Assembly: GCF_000002995.4 (NCBI RefSeq)
Contig: NW_025062475.1
Location: 8,498,187-8,562,186 of the forward strand
DNA length: 64,000 nt
Reading direction: 5' to 3'
Source: Brugia malayi
Lineage: Eukaryota; Nematoda; Chromadorea; Rhabditida; Onchocercidae
Part shown: positions 22,993 through 37,900 of the stretch, in pieces
Numbering within the stretch: position 1 is the first letter of the stretch
Layout of the letters: each line of letters opens with the position of its first letter
Made by a program: the position numbers and the translations under genes
The notes under the pieces: model-generated
The model's input: the letters and a program-made list of their open reading frames with translations, nothing else
Database searches by the model: none
Told to the model about the DNA's origin: nothing

Positions 22993-25900
22993 ATGGTTGT
23001 TCGAACGAGTGATGTGGACAAAAATTTCTTCACTCCACGAGACTATCAGGTATTGACATTTCAAATTTTTGAATAACATTCTATTGTCAGTAGAAACTAT
23101 GGTGGCCTGATGAAGGTTGTTGTTTACCTAACGATTTAAAATTCGGCAGTATTTTTAGTATAAATACTGTAGCTTTTAGTTTATTGTGCATTAAGTATAG
23201 TTACTAACAAATAATATGTTATAAATTTTTGTCTTTCTTCCTTAGCAATCTTCCGGTGAACGTAATTCTCAACTTGAGCATTGCAAATGGGTTTGTTGGT
23301 CAGTCGTGAATTGTGTTATTTTGATCAAATGTTTTGGTCAAATAAAGGTCAAATATTTTGATCTGCAATTTTAGGAAGCAAGTTAATTCTGGATTCGTTA
23401 ATTAAACTTTTAGGTTGAATTGTTGGATAAAGCATGTAAAAGAAATATTATTGTGCCTCTCGGGACAGGTTCAGGCAAAACTTTTATTGCCGTTTTGCTA
23501 ATCAAGGAGTATACTACCAAACTTGTAACGCCATGGAAAAATGGTGGCAAACGGGCTTTCTTCTTAGTTGATAAAGGTAAATATTCTTCTTTTCATACTT
23601 GTTAGAAGTCTTGAAAATATTGCGCTTCTGGAAAACTCTATAAGTATATAAAAGGATATTTCGCTAAATGTATAAAAGCTTTTATTTTAAAATCCGGAAC
23701 AGTATTGAAGGAGTAAATTATTGCATTTGACTAGTTCCATCGTTAATCGTGATTCACGATTAACTGGTGACTAGAAAGGAGAAAAGGTGTTCTCTTGGAA
23801 ACTGTATTATTGTAATATATCTTATTATGTCATTTTTCAGTTTCGTTAGTTGAACAGCAAGCAGCACATATCGAACATCATACAACACTAAATGTTGGAA
23901 AAATGCATGGACATTTAAATCAAGATATTTGGTCAGAACCTGCCAAATTCGATACGTTCATTGCATTACATGAAGTGAGTTCGTAAGGTTTTTTCGTTTA
24001 TATGCTGCTATTATAGAAATTAAAAGTTTAAAAGTATGGATATTTTCTAAATTCACTTTGAAAAACGCTTTAGCATCCTTATCTTTCTAGGTTACGGTAC
24101 TAACTGCTCAGATTTTCTTGGATTTACTTGATCATGGGTTCTTCAACATGTCAAATGCCGCTGTTATAATTTTCGATGAATGCCATCATGTATTAGGTAG
24201 TAAACACCCGTATCGATTAATTATGCATCGGTATGGACAACTTACTGAAGGTATTTGTTAATCAGTTTAAGAGTGTTAAAGTTTAATTTGTTAACGTTTG
24301 AGTGGACTTTTCAGCAAAGAAATTTATAATAACTTGGTCTCTTCCAATTGAACATAATATGTTATAAGTGAATTTGTATTCCTGTACTTGTATTACTTGA
24401 TGGTATCTTTGGCTTTTACGGGCGAAAAAAGCCAAGAGATTTTAGTTGAAGTAAAGGGAATGATTACTGGTAATATGCATGGTAATATGCACCAGTGAAA
24501 AATTGGCAAGCATGAAAGAAATTTTTTTTAATTCACAACGTCAATAAGAATTTTTTTCTCAGCATTATATTTGTGCATGTTCTGCAATGGAGAACTGAAA
24601 ATATGTTAAATTACAGTGGACAGGCCTCGAATTCTTGGTCTCACGGCATCTCTAATCAGTAGCAAAATACCACCAAGTAATTTAGAGCATCTTTTGGAAA
24701 AATTGGAAAGGATCATGCATAGTTCTATTGAAACAGCGAGTGACCTAGTCTCTGTAGGTTTTCAGTGCATTATTTTCAACTTTTTTACAAGTAAATTACT
24801 TTGTCACTATATTTCCTGATGAATGTATTCTAACTGATAATATGCAATGTTCTTTTATTTATGTAATAATGTAGGAACTGATATTCCAAAAATAATAGTG
24901 TTTCATTGCAATGGTTAGTTTTCTAATATCAGCAATCCGTCTACATCTTTATGATTAGTAACTGATAAGCCCTTTAACATGTTATATATCTCGTTTTGCT
25001 AAAAAGTTTTCGTATGTTAAAATATAAATTGCCGTACGTTAAAACTAAATGAAATTGAAACTTTTCGAACTATATCGTTTTCAATGGACTATCATTGGTT
25101 ATAAAGTTTTCTAAAAATGCTAAATTCTATAATACAAGTACAATATAATAAAAATGCATTCAGATTTCTAAGTATGGGGCCAGACCGAAAGAGTATGTTA
25201 TAATGTGCCACGATTTCTTCTGTTGTACATGCGAAACTAGCAAAAAAGTTATCAGTACTTTGGTAAACCTTTCAGTTCTTTTTTCATTCTGACCATTAAG
25301 CTGTTTCATTGTTGTATTCCAGTCGAATAATTTATTTAACGATAGGTAACGATAGCTTCACTAAAAGTTTATATTTTAGCAGCTACAAATGAGCTGAGGC
25401 GATTCGGTTATAGACAGAATTCCTATCGGTTGTCTTGATTATCAATTTTCAAAAATAAAAGTCAAGAATTATCGAATTGGAAAATTAAGACTTCTTTTAG
25501 TAAATCCTAATTTTTTGAATTTAAAATTTTTTAGGAAAGTTTGCGTACATTTTGTTTGAAATGTACTGAATTTCATCCCGAATTTGATGTTGATCCGAGG
25601 AAACCTGTTCTTGAAGCAGTTAGTCGAACGAAATCTGTTTTGGAACAACTTGGACCATGGTGCGCATGGAAACTTTGTCAGGTAATTTAGGTCAAATAAA
25701 AGAGATAATATAGACTGTAAGCTTAAAATAATGTAAATTTGGAAGTTTCCATTCCTTTATTCCATTAACATCCCATTAAATGATTAAGCTAAAGTTCTTT
25801 CTGATTGAAGCAAGGTTTAGGTGAGATTAGTGGAATTTTCTTTTCATTTATGTATATTGTGTCGTGAAATACTGTCTAGTTCCAGTAGTTTGTAGAATCA

Positions 25901-28900
25901 AATAGGGAGTACTTTGCAAAGAAGGAATGTTCGAGATCAGTCTTTATTTTATTGCGGTAAAGATTATTGTTAATCGAAGTATTGAACAGTATTAGAAAAA
26001 TTGAGGAAGTAGATCTGGAGAAGCGGAGAAAACGCACGGTATCCAGAAAGGCGATGATGAAAAACTACTACCTTCTTTTGTATTTGTAAAGAATAGAAAT
26101 GGTTTACAACAAAGCGTATGATTACCGTGAGTAAAAAGCTGCTCCTCTCGGATGATCTTTACACTTTATACAGTTGGATTTTACGATTACATCAGTTGTT
26201 TATAATTGAATGTAAGATCAGAATACACAATTTTTGAACCCCATAAGTAAATCTGTTTGAAGACAAAGGTAACAGTCAAGTGTGAGTTTGGCCAACAGGT
26301 CGGAAAATCATGCAAATAAAAATTAGTAATTTTCAACACATAACCAATGCATATATTCTTTGTTAACAAATTCTAAAATTTCAGACAAATGAATATTGGA
26401 TGAAGGATTTCTTAATTAAAACATCTAAGGCTTATTCAAATAAGACTGTATTTAGTCTTATAAATTTAATACAAATTTATTTCAACATATTATATTCGTT
26501 TTTTCTAACATTCCCACTGAAGGGAATTCACTTTGAGATGAAGACCTTCAAGAGGAAAAATTGAGTACCTTTGTTTGAATACGTTTTTTTATAGCATTTC
26601 TAATATGAGGAACATCATATTCTTCTTCATCGATTTCCTGAACTGATTTGTCGAACATTTGCTAATTGAGTTTTTGAGCCTCTTTCGTCACTGATTTCTA
26701 GAGGATACAGCATTATTTATTGGTATGTTACAGAGGGGAGTCTTCCTTGTGATAAGTCTAATTCCAAACCACGGAAACTTCTAGTTCGTTGACTAACATT
26801 TCTTCCTCAGGAGATGATCAGGAGGAATTTTCTCCCCACAGACTAAGTGCCAAAGGAAAACTTATTAAGTACTGAATCAAACACCCTGAAGACCTTGGAT
26901 ACATTTTGGGATATAGAGATATATGAAAAAATGAGTATTTAATTCATTTTCGAGAACGAACGAAAAGAGAATACTCTCCTCCAAGAAAAAATGCAATCTT
27001 CAAAGTTTATGTAAATCTACCAATGTTATTAATTCTCCTCCCGCCAATAACTTTCTACGAATGGCTTTTTTATTTCTCCTTTGGTTATTCCAATTATTCT
27101 CTCGTAAATTATGAGTTTCTCAATTTTTGTTCTTCACTCCATGAGGCTCTTGGTACGTTGTTCTTTCAGATCATTCCTTTATTTGCTCAGAAATCTATTA
27201 TGTGTTTCGTTCCATAGTGGTCAAGAAAATTTTCTCCCTACAAAGTAAGTGCCAAAGAAAAACTTATTAAGTATTGGATACAAACACCGTGAAGACCTTG
27301 GATACATTTTGGGATATATAGATATATAGAGAAATGAGCGTTTAATTAAATTTCGAGAACGAACTAAAAGAGAACACTCTCTCTAATTGGAATTGGCTAG
27401 CATTATCACGCATAACTAATTTAAAATAACCTTGTCAGACAATGAATCTTCTTAATATGTACAAAAAACTTTCGGCAGATAATTCTTTATCAGTTCTAAA
27501 TGTATTGCTCTTGTTGTGAAACTTGTGAAGAGAATTACGTATCTGTTAGTTATGCCAGTATTAGTTCCGAGGATCCAAATAATATTCTGTGGTTTAGTTC
27601 TGAGAATTCAAATAATGCAGTCCAATATATGCGAGTGTTTTTAAGAACATTTGACTTGAGATTCTGAAGGATTAGACATAACCAGTAACTTAATGGTTTT
27701 GCTTTCCTCATAATACGGTGCTATATTATGAAAACCTTTACGGTAGAAACAATAACATTGTCCTTTTTTACAATCACATATTGCATTTTCTGTTCGAAGA
27801 TATTTGAAATATGCAGTAATTTTCCCCAAACGTTTTATACGAAGCTTAGCCTGGGATATTGCTCTCATTACTTCAATGCTTTTGTTACAAAAAACACATG
27901 ATCTTCTGTTTTTGCCCTTCACAGGAGTTTCCTTTAATTCTGACGGATATTATAAGACGAGTACTCATTGTTTTTGCAGCTATTTCAACGACAGCTGAAG
28001 AAACAGTCAGGACAAGGTTTCTTGCCTGAAAAACAAATCATCTTCCTACAAATGGCGTATACAACAATGCGTTTCATTAAACGTTTGCTGGATGTTAAAG
28101 TGGCTAATATACGGTGCTTCAGTGATGTAAAACCAATACTACCAGATCGTTTAGCAAGACTGTTTGAAATTTTAAAGTTCTTCAGTCCTTCGAATATGGA
28201 AAAAGTGGATCCAGACTTTACATTTTGTGGTATCATCTTCGTGGAACAGCGTTATGTCGCATACGTGTTAAATGTAAGACTTTTATGTCTATATTATTTT
28301 TTTTTTTTAGTATTATTTCTCATCATGACTTATGGATATTTTATTGTTACATTATTGTTCCTTTATGTTTCAAAGTTCAGCTTCTTTTTAGACTCTTATA
28401 AGAGCGATATCACGGTGGGACAATGATAAATTTGGTTATCTGGTTTCGGACTTTGTTATTGGATACAACAGTGCAAATATTGGTACAGAAGAAACAATGG
28501 CGTTGCATAAGAGACAGGAATTAGTAAGCATCTTTTTTTGCAGAATTTAGGATATTGATGAACTGATTTATATGTAAGCCAGAATGCAATAGAAGGGCTG
28601 TTATTTTATTATTAGTCCTGTAATCTATTTGTGTTTACACGGATTAAAGGTAGTTTGATCTGCAAAATGTAAGTACGTCTTCAAGTTTTTTTTGGACAAC
28701 TTGCATTATTGCTCAAGAAATTTATATTCCTATCTTAGCAGTTGCTTTATATACTGGCATACTGGCTAAAAATCATTCTGTATAAAATCTTAAGCTTCGT
28801 TTTTTGGCAATCTATATTTGAACTTTTTATAAACAAACTCCAGGTTTTACGCAAATTTCGTCAACGCCATTTGAATCTGTTAATTGCAACAAGTGTTCTG

Positions 28901-31900
28901 GAAGAGGGTGTTGATGTGAGACAATGTAATGTGGTTATCCGTTTCGATCGGCCTACTGATTACCGTGCTTATGTACAAGTGGGTAGTAATCATTTAATTT
29001 TTTTAATTTACTACAGAAGGCAGTTTTTTGGATAGAGATTATGAGGTGTAGATATTCACTTTAATTCGATATGTTTATTCGGTATCACTATTTATTAGTT
29101 TTAATCATTTCGTAGTTTGGACGGATGTTCCGAATTTTTAAATCTGAAGTTCAGGTTTTTCATGATTTCAATTTTTGCTCCCACTTAAAAATAATTTTAT
29201 CTTTTTTTCAACTTGGTAAAAAAAAAAAACTACAGTGGTCTTTAATTGGTTGTTCGGAAATAGATTTCTTTTTGCTTAAATTGTCTTTTTTAGTCAAAAG
29301 GAAGGGCACGAAAAGATGGTGCAAGTTATTTTCTACTAGTCGAAGAAAGAGATCGTGAACAGTGCTCCTGTGATTTAAAAGATTTCTTGCAAATCGAAAG
29401 AGTATACATTATTTCAATGTGATACATTACTAGTTTTATTTCTCAGAACGAAGGAATCCAAAAATTTATTCTAATTCTTACTTAATTATTTATGAATATT
29501 TCCGCGAACTCCGGAAAATGATACATGATTTCTACTTGCAGTCTAAGTTTGATTTTTGTAAAAAAAGTTAATTTTCTGAAGATGCTACTGAAGCGGTATC
29601 AGAATGTGCATAATCCCCCAGAACCAATGATTTCGCCGAATTTGGAAACAGTAGACGATATCATTGCACCATATACTGTTGAAAGCACTGGGGCGCAGGT
29701 TACTCTAACTACTGCTATAAGTCTTGTAAACAGGTTTCTCTCTTTATTTATTGCAGCTAATTTTTTCAAAATTTTGGTATCATACTATGGTCAGAATGCT
29801 TTTTGGAAAGAAATTATATTTCAAACAGTGATCTGAAACTTAGTGTTATTTCCATATCTTCTTTAAATTGTACCTTTTTTTATTTTTTATCCTCATTTAA
29901 AGCATTCCATTTACAGGTACTGTGCTAAACTTCCCAGCGATATATTCACTCGTTTGGTCCCACAAAATACGATTGTGCCAGAAACCGTAAACTTTATGCT
30001 TTTCAGTTATATTGGCTAAGCTTATTATGTAGTTGTGATTAAATTATTTTCATCTGTGATCGACTGAAGTTTGAAGTAGCGGCAAGTAGTGTGATATAAA
30101 TAGTGTAATACAGAATTTGTTAATATCCCAAAAATTTTTTGATGAACAGAGGTTGTAATCTTATTTTTTCTGCTCTTGGAAAGCAACTATATTTTCCTTG
30201 TAATAAAAACATAGCCATTTATTAACATATTGAAGTTTCTTAACGACAAAATTTAGATAGGCGATCGGGTGATGTATCGAGCGGAGTTGTTGTTACCGAT
30301 CAATTCACCAATTAAGGAAACTATTAAATTAAAGAAACCATTGGAAAGCAAAAAGCTTGCACAAATGGCTGTTGCTCTGGAAGTAAGTTAGAGTCAGTAT
30401 TAATCATTCTCTGTATTTAATATATATTTCTCTCATTCCAGTTGTTTTATGAATATATGTATTTTTTTTATTACTTTTTATGAATATATGTATATACTGA
30501 GTTAGTTCTTTTCATCATCTTTTTTGGCAAAGAAGCTCAAATATCCATGTTTAATTTCTATGTCTTACATGCAGAAAAATTCTATATTATTGAATTTACA
30601 AGGAGGTAGATACTGTAGACTTTTTGAACTGAGTCTATCACTTATTGATTATTCTTTAGAATTGCTTTTGCCTCAACATATTATCAAAGCAGTGTTTATT
30701 ATTCACGATCGAGACAGTTTAATCACATTACGAGTAAAATATAGTGGTTTTATCGTTATCCTCTGTTTCTAAAGATGTTTTAGGCATGTAGAAGATTGCA
30801 TAAACGAAAAGAGCTAAATGATTACCTACTTCCGGTTGGTAAAGATACCATTATGCTAACAGCTCTTGATGAAGATCCTGATGAATTCATTCCAAATATG
30901 AGTTATAAAGTTGGATCAGCTCGAAGAAGACAATTATATGACAAGAGAGTGAGCAGTTTCAAATGTATTATTGTTTAAATCCATTTTACTATTGCATCAT
31001 AAATGCTGCAGGACTATGTCATGACACTATGCACGCATATTTCATTTCAGATACTTATTTTTTTATTGAGTCCATGCTTAGTCAAAAAGAAGTACCTTGA
31101 AAATTCAGCTTTTGTTCCATTGAACAAAGGGTTAGATAAATTTGCTTTAATTTTTTGCATTGCGTTTTAATTTTTTTAGATGGCAAAAGCACTACATAAT
31201 GCAATTCCACGTGCAGGTGAAGAATGCTACATTTATGTTATGGAAATGGATCTCATCAAAGCAGTAACTGGTGCTGCTAATCCAAAAAATCGTCGGATTA
31301 TAAACCCATTGGATACCGAATTCTGTTTTGGATTCCTTTCAAATAAAAAAATACCGAAAGTAGGACCAAATCTTGGGTTCTGAGCGGGTTTAAAAATTTT
31401 TTTTTTTATTATTGCGACTTTTTATTCGCTGTTTTTTATTTATTTTACTTGCAGATAGTTGTTGTAAGAACTTTTGAGCTTCCAGCAAAAGGAAGCTAGT
31501 TTGGATTGAACCATTTAATTTTTATTGATTTAAGAATATTAACTTCTTTTTTAGAAGTTAATTTTAGATGCCCAAAGCTGCAAAAAGTTATAAAAGTGAA
31601 ATGCTTTGAAATGTATTTCAGTATTTCCCGTCTTCTTATTTTCAGAATCATATTCCAAACATTTTTTTAAGGTGCCGTCATTTCCATTATTTTTGCGTCA
31701 AGGTCGTATGCAAGCCAATATTTTCCTCGTTAAATCGCGTCTTCTTGTTGATACTCAGATGTTGGAGCTTCTGAAAGCATTCCATCATTATTTGTTTGAT
31801 AATGTTCTTCGGCTAGTGAAAGGGGGCTTAGTTTTTGTCCCTGATAAGGCACCAGTCAATGTTTTGATAGTTCCACTTCGACGTGGTAAAGTTTTTTTTA

Positions 31901-34900
31901 TCTTCATTAAATCCACATTCATCGTAGGAGATCGAAAGATTTTAAGTTTTGTACGTGTTGTCCAGAGCAGTGAGAATTAATCAACTTCATTGGTAATTAT
32001 CAAAAAAGATTAGACAGATTCATTAATAAGTAAAGAAAAGAAATGAAGAGAGTTGACGGGAAGAGTAGGTGTCACTTAACCGTCACTTAATTAATATGTT
32101 GAAGAACGGGTTCTTTTACTTCAAAATTATTAGGAGAAGTGGATTTTTTATGGATTGCGGGTTTGCATTTTACACAAAATGTTTGAAATATTAATAAATC
32201 GACAAGTGAGGTAATATATCTTTAAATTTCAGAGCGAAATAGTGAGACCAGTGAAGTGGATTTCAAACTAGATTACGCATACGTGCGAAATGTTGTTTCG
32301 TCGATTGATGAATTGCCCCGAATTCCAACAGAAGCGGAAAGACTGGCTTTCAAGTTCGATGCTGCTAAGTTTCAGGATGCCATTGTTATGCCGTGGTATC
32401 GAGACCGAGACCATCCATCGTTCTACTATGTTGCTGAGGTGAGAACCAGATTTCACAGTTTTGACGATTGTGATATTATTTTTATTTTTTTTACTAATTT
32501 ATGTTCAAGAACATCACAAATTTTTATGAGTCAGGTGTAGTCCGAAGTTATTTGATTGCTCCGTAGCTGAACAGAACACTCTTATCCGCGAAATCATTAG
32601 TCCCTTCACTTCCATGATTTTAGATAATCGATGCTAAACCATCGTCCAAATTTCCGGATGACAAGTTTGTAACATTTAACGATTATTTCATTCAGAAATA
32701 TAACATCATTATTTATGATCAACAGCAGCCACTTCTGGATGTTGATTATACTTCGAGGTATCCTTAGTTTATAACAATACGTGTATAAATGAGATCCTGA
32801 TTCTCAGGAAGATAAGAGGGAAAGACGGAAGAAAAGGGACTGAAAAAAAAAATGAAACGAACTGATTTTAAGAAATGAAATTGCGAAATCTGTTAAACAA
32901 TTTTTTTTTTTTTTCTTTTTTTTTTTAAGTGTTAAACTCCTGACATGTTGAAGTCGTACTTCAATTTAAGTAAAGATTACTTTTGTAGTCGTTTAAATCT
33001 TTTGATGCCTCGACATTGGTCACGTTCAAAAAGTCGGGTTACCGAAGAAAAAAGCTCAGAAAGTGGCGGAATATCACAAGGACAAATTCTGGTACCTGAA
33101 CTTGTTGATGTGCATCCAATTGCTGCCTCTTTGTGGAATGTTATTGCAGCTCTTCCAACACTACTTTATCGGTATGCATTTAACGGTACACATTTGTCGT
33201 AGAAAAAGTGCAGATTTCGGTAGATGCGATGAGGAAGCCCAAGAGTTTTCTGTAAATTGTATGGGAAACGGTTGCTTTTTTATTCTGTATTTAAATATGT
33301 TAACTTTAGTAATAATTTCAGAATCAATAGCTTGCTATTGGCAGATGAGCTACGTGAGTTAGTAATGCGTGAAGCGTTTTCTAATCCTAACTATAACACT
33401 TCTGACGATGTATATTGGTTACCACTGGATTATCCAACTCCTATGGATGACCTGGAGATGAAATCAGTGCAAAAAATTTGTGATTTAAAAAAAAAGCAGT
33501 ATGTTTTATAACTGTAAGAGGCAAGGTTAGCAAATCTGACAAGGAATATTGGTGATGATTTAATCTTCCATTTCTTTATGCATTTTCATTGGTCAAATAC
33601 ACGCTATTGCACAGTATTATTTACTGTTCATAGTTCATATTCAACAGTCATTTCATCGACGAATAGTTCGTTTCTTGAGATTTTATTTTTCCAGTGTGGA
33701 ACAGAAAAGTCAGGAAAACAAGGAGATGGAGGCAAAGGATTCTGGCGCTGAGATGGTAAAGTTTGTTTATTTTGTTTTACATTTCCTCAGATTTACTGAT
33801 CATTTCCTTAGCCATGTCAACTACCGTTACTGCATAATTATATAGTTTGGTAAATATGTCTCATTTCACTTTTCTGGATTATGAAGCAGTTTTTGGGATG
33901 TAATGTGGAATGACATTAAAAAATTTGAAAAAGTGGTGGGGCAAAATAATTCGGGTATTTATGTATACCCGCCCTTATTTGGTCATATTCATCTGTTTCA
34001 TATTTATTCATGAAAAACAAAAACATATTTTGAATGACGGTGATTTTATTTATATTCCAGTTTTAAAATTTTATAGAAACTTTTAAAAATTAGAACTTTA
34101 CATTTCTTCATGTGTGGCTTCTGATTGCATTTAAGTTTTATTTTAAATCTATATTTTCGTAGCTCACATTTATATTTATAACAGAGCTCACATATTCTAG
34201 AATTTTAAACTGGATTTTTTTCCAGACTGATTTTGAGATTGGCGTTTGGGATCCGGAGCTTGCGAAGGGATTAGATGATTTCTGTCTAAATAGAGAAAGA
34301 CATGATGAAATTAAAGGATTTGAAGATATTGATGTAAGTTAACAAGTATCTTTACTTGAAAGAACGGAATGAGATTGCTTTGATACTAAAATTTATTTAT
34401 AGTATAGTTTATTTCCTTCATTTGAGGTTGTTTTGTATGCTAATAGTGCAATCTTTTCTTGAATGCAAAGAATTAAGAGTGTGTTGGTTCAAATTCATTA
34501 TTCAAATTATGCCAGTGTTTGTTCTATAATTTTTTACAGGGATTCGTTATAAGTTCGCAAAATTATTTCCTTTTACAAATAATCATGCATATTGCAACAA
34601 AGATTAGTCGGCTTCAATCAAGTTCAAGTAGATTCTTGTAAAATCTTTTGTTGGAACAAAATAAATTACAAGAGAAGTATGATTTTCCTTTTAGCGGGAC
34701 GCATTGGGTCTTATGAATGGTTCTGCTCTACGACAGCACGGTGACATGTCAGATGATGATGAAGACGATGCCGTTGTGTTGTTCGATTTCATAAATAGTG
34801 TCCATGAACGCCTCGGAAGTAGATTTTTTTTTTTTTGCATAACCAAGAAATATTTGAACTGGAGTAACCAAACCCCTCTAAATCTAACGATAACTCTCAG

Positions 34901-37900
34901 ATTAATGTGAGTTGGAAAATTTCATCATAGTGCAGTTAGTTGGTTTACAGATTAACTATTTAGTTCACTTAAAGGAATTAGCACATTTCTTCATGTAAAC
35001 AAATCTATTTGCCTGAACAGTTTTTCTACTTAAAAAATGTTTCGTAAATTGTTGTTAATAGTTTGTTTTAAATTACTCTTGATGTTGCAGAAGAAAGTGG
35101 CGATATATTTGCGCCACGAGAAAACATTACATCATCTGGCTGGGATGACTTGATTGTAATAGAGGAATCAGCGCCTAATGGAATTAATATGCCTTTGGTA
35201 TACTTTTTTTTTTCGTTGCTAAAGTTCTTATTAATGGATTATATGAAAACATATATCTTCAGTCGAAGCTGACAAAGGTAGTATTCAATAAGTCTTAAGT
35301 AGCTAAGTCGAAGTAGTGAAATCGTTTCATTATAGTGCTTGAAATTGAACTTGCACTTTAAAACGTCTTAGAGCTGAAGCGAGAAATGATGAACTATATA
35401 GTGTTAAGAATTTCAGATGATATTTTCTTACGAATAAATACAGATCAGTGTAAAAGTATGAAAATTTTTTTCTGTGGTTGAAAACTTAGAACAGAAAATA
35501 ACCGATGATTCTTAAGTTAATCGTGATTTATGGTTTTAAAATCCTGCTTTACAACTTCAATTTAAAAAGTTTTTTCTTTTTTTTTTTTAAGGGAACTATC
35601 TTTATGCCATGCAAAATTTCATATGTTATGTAAAACTTCAGTTTCACTTTTTTCTTTGAGATGTTAGCTGCCAACAGTTTCACATGTGTTTAAAGATGAA
35701 ATAGAAGCCTGATACCAAATATTTTTTACTCAGTCTGTGAACAGTGGGGATTCCCATATCGATAGTCGAGGCTTAATGGCTGATTTATCGCGAATGAGTT
35801 GGCTTCTGGACTTGCCTACTGTATTACCTTCAACTGCAGTAGATACAGCAAACCAAAACGATTTTGGTATAAAAAAGGAAACAGTCAAACTTAGCAACAA
35901 ACGACATCCTTCAGTTGCTAGAAAGGTTTAGAATTTAAACAGGATTGTAAATTTTTCCTTTCGAAAAAATCCGAGCTAAATTCATTGCATCCGTGCCTTT
36001 TTTATTGATCCTTCACAATGACAAAAAGTTTTTTGAACTAGGAGGGAATCTTGCACAGAAACCTATGCTTGCTTTGTGATTGGATAGATAAAAATTAATG
36101 TAACAGAACTGGTATAGACTGTCAAAGATAAGAATTGAAAATGTTGATCATAGGTTTTGAGTTGGAAAAACTCTTCGCTATTATTTAGAAATCTTTTATT
36201 ATTATTGATGCTTCAATATTCAATTTGTAAATTACTTTTAACTTTTAGCCTGCGCAGTTATATCTCGACTCATTAGAAAGGTTGGAAGATTCGGATCGAG
36301 GGTCATCAAAGTCAAATCGTCAAGAGGAATGTATTGATTTAATCGATTTTTGTGATGAAGTTGAAGAAATCTTATCTAATGGTAATCTAATGGTTTTAAG
36401 AAAAAAAAAAACATATAAAATGAACAAGTTTAATAGTCAGAAAATGAGAGGGAATTTTAATGAATCTTCTCTGCATCGAATAATGATTATTCGGCATTTT
36501 CATGATTTCTGTTTACTAAAGAAAGAATAAAACAATGAAAAAAAAAATGCGGAAGTGGTTAAAGTATATAATGTCACATGTTTTAAATTATCGTTTGTTC
36601 CTGAATTCTGCATCACAAAAATAATTCTATTCATTTTAGAATGTGCTTAATCATCATGAAGGTTTTCAGTGTACGATGGCACAGCGCCATTTGATTTGCG
36701 TTATTTCAATGGATGTTTACTGGATACCGATGTGGAATTAGATACTGCTGAAGTATTGTCACCGAAGAAAATATCAATGCGTCAGGACAGAAAACTGATA
36801 GTAAGTTTCGAGGAGGTTTCAGTCATCAAAAAGTGTGTTGTATAACTTTTTTCTGCGTGGCAATAGATAAACTGCAATGGTATATGAGAACTACAAAAAC
36901 TATTGTTCTTCAAAAAAGTTGACATTACCAACTCTTTTAGAATCATGCAAGGTACAGTTCTTGCTGTTAATGTTTAATGCGTTTTGACTGATGACTGGTT
37001 TATTTTTGGAGGTTTTTTTTTAGATGCATAAGTTTTCATGCTTTTCAGAATGAAGAGATGGTAAGGTCGTCAAGCGATTTAGAATTATTTTTGCAAATAT
37101 CACACGATAATGATGTTATAAAATTGGTTTCTTCAACGACAGATACGAATGCAGTTGATAGAAAGGTTTTTTGAAATATATTTCAAAAAAAAAAAAAAAA
37201 ATCCAATGGCTTCAAACAGTCAACAACATCAGACCCATCTTGCCTTCAATATATCAAAAATTATGTATTAAAAATATTCGTAGTTTTGCTTCAGTTTGAT
37301 TATTTGGTCCATTCTTGTTTTTTTCAGAGAACAATCCTGTAATCCAAAATTCTAAATTCATTTCTTTTTTACACCTGCTTCCTGATGACTGGTGAATTAG
37401 GCAGAAATTTTATAAAGACCTTTGTTATTTTGAAAGTAAAATGAATTTTTTACGTAGTAGGTAGTTCATAGTAGTTAATTATAACCCTTCCTTTAAAAAC
37501 AATAAAAGAATGCTGTGAAGATAAAGTAAAAATGCTTGCTTAAGTAGGAAAAAAGTGGTTTTCTACATGTCATTTGTCTGATTTCTCTTTTTTTAAATTA
37601 CACTTAATAGCAGCACAAACATCCTTTGCAGGAAAAGTTTGGAGTGATTCTGACAAAAAATAGACCTCAGTTTAAACTTTATTTCTCAGCCGTTATGGTA
37701 ATTTAATAAATGAGCCACAGATTAGCCTTCATTGTTACTGCTTCATCGTTTTAAAATCCAGTTTGATGATTTCATACGAAAATTATTAAACAATTTTTCA
37801 GCAAGAAATAAGTGCTCCAGTCCTCGACTGGATGACATTTTCATTCGAAGAAGATACCTTCACTGATCATCCAGACGGTGTCTCTCCATGTACTCTATTA

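Larger units (their letters stand above)
26514..27930 (-). other. Possible nested minus-strand gene or relic in Dicer intron 7
   Basis: Two minus-strand stretches look coding. The first (about 27,930-27,650) follows a cgtcag acceptor-like site and encodes a basic cysteine-rich chain: [17 protein letters not shown], then [20 protein letters not shown]. The second (about 26,667-26,575) follows aattag and encodes [20 protein letters not shown] then [10 protein letters not shown] before a gtactc donor. A short last exon (WEC, stop) and an AATAAA-like signal near 26,482 could complete it. No upstream exon was found, because the region 5' of it is antisense to Dicer exon 8. The cysteine/histidine spacing is zinc-finger-like and weakly recalls the C-terminal domain of piggyBac-type transposases, but this is not established. 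It may be a nested gene or a transposon remnant. Confidence 0.3.
25682..27979. other. Large Dicer intron 7 carrying extra sequence
   Basis: At 2.3 kb this is the longest Dicer intron; most others are 0.1-1 kb. Exon 7 (ending WCAWKLCQ) joins exon 8 (starting LFQRQLKKQ) in phase 0, so the intron needs no further Dicer exon. Inside are a direct repeat and two minus-strand coding-like stretches, each listed separately, which suggests an old insertion. Confidence 0.6.

Noticed and set aside
26384..26564. Frame after a tttcag starting [20 protein letters not shown] as an extra Dicer exon
   Set aside because: Exons 7 and 8 already join in phase 0 with continuous Dicer homology; the frame has no homology and quickly turns AT-driven.
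27985..28236. Minus-strand 83-codon frame opposite Dicer exon 8
   Set aside because: It is the antisense shadow of a conserved Dicer exon.
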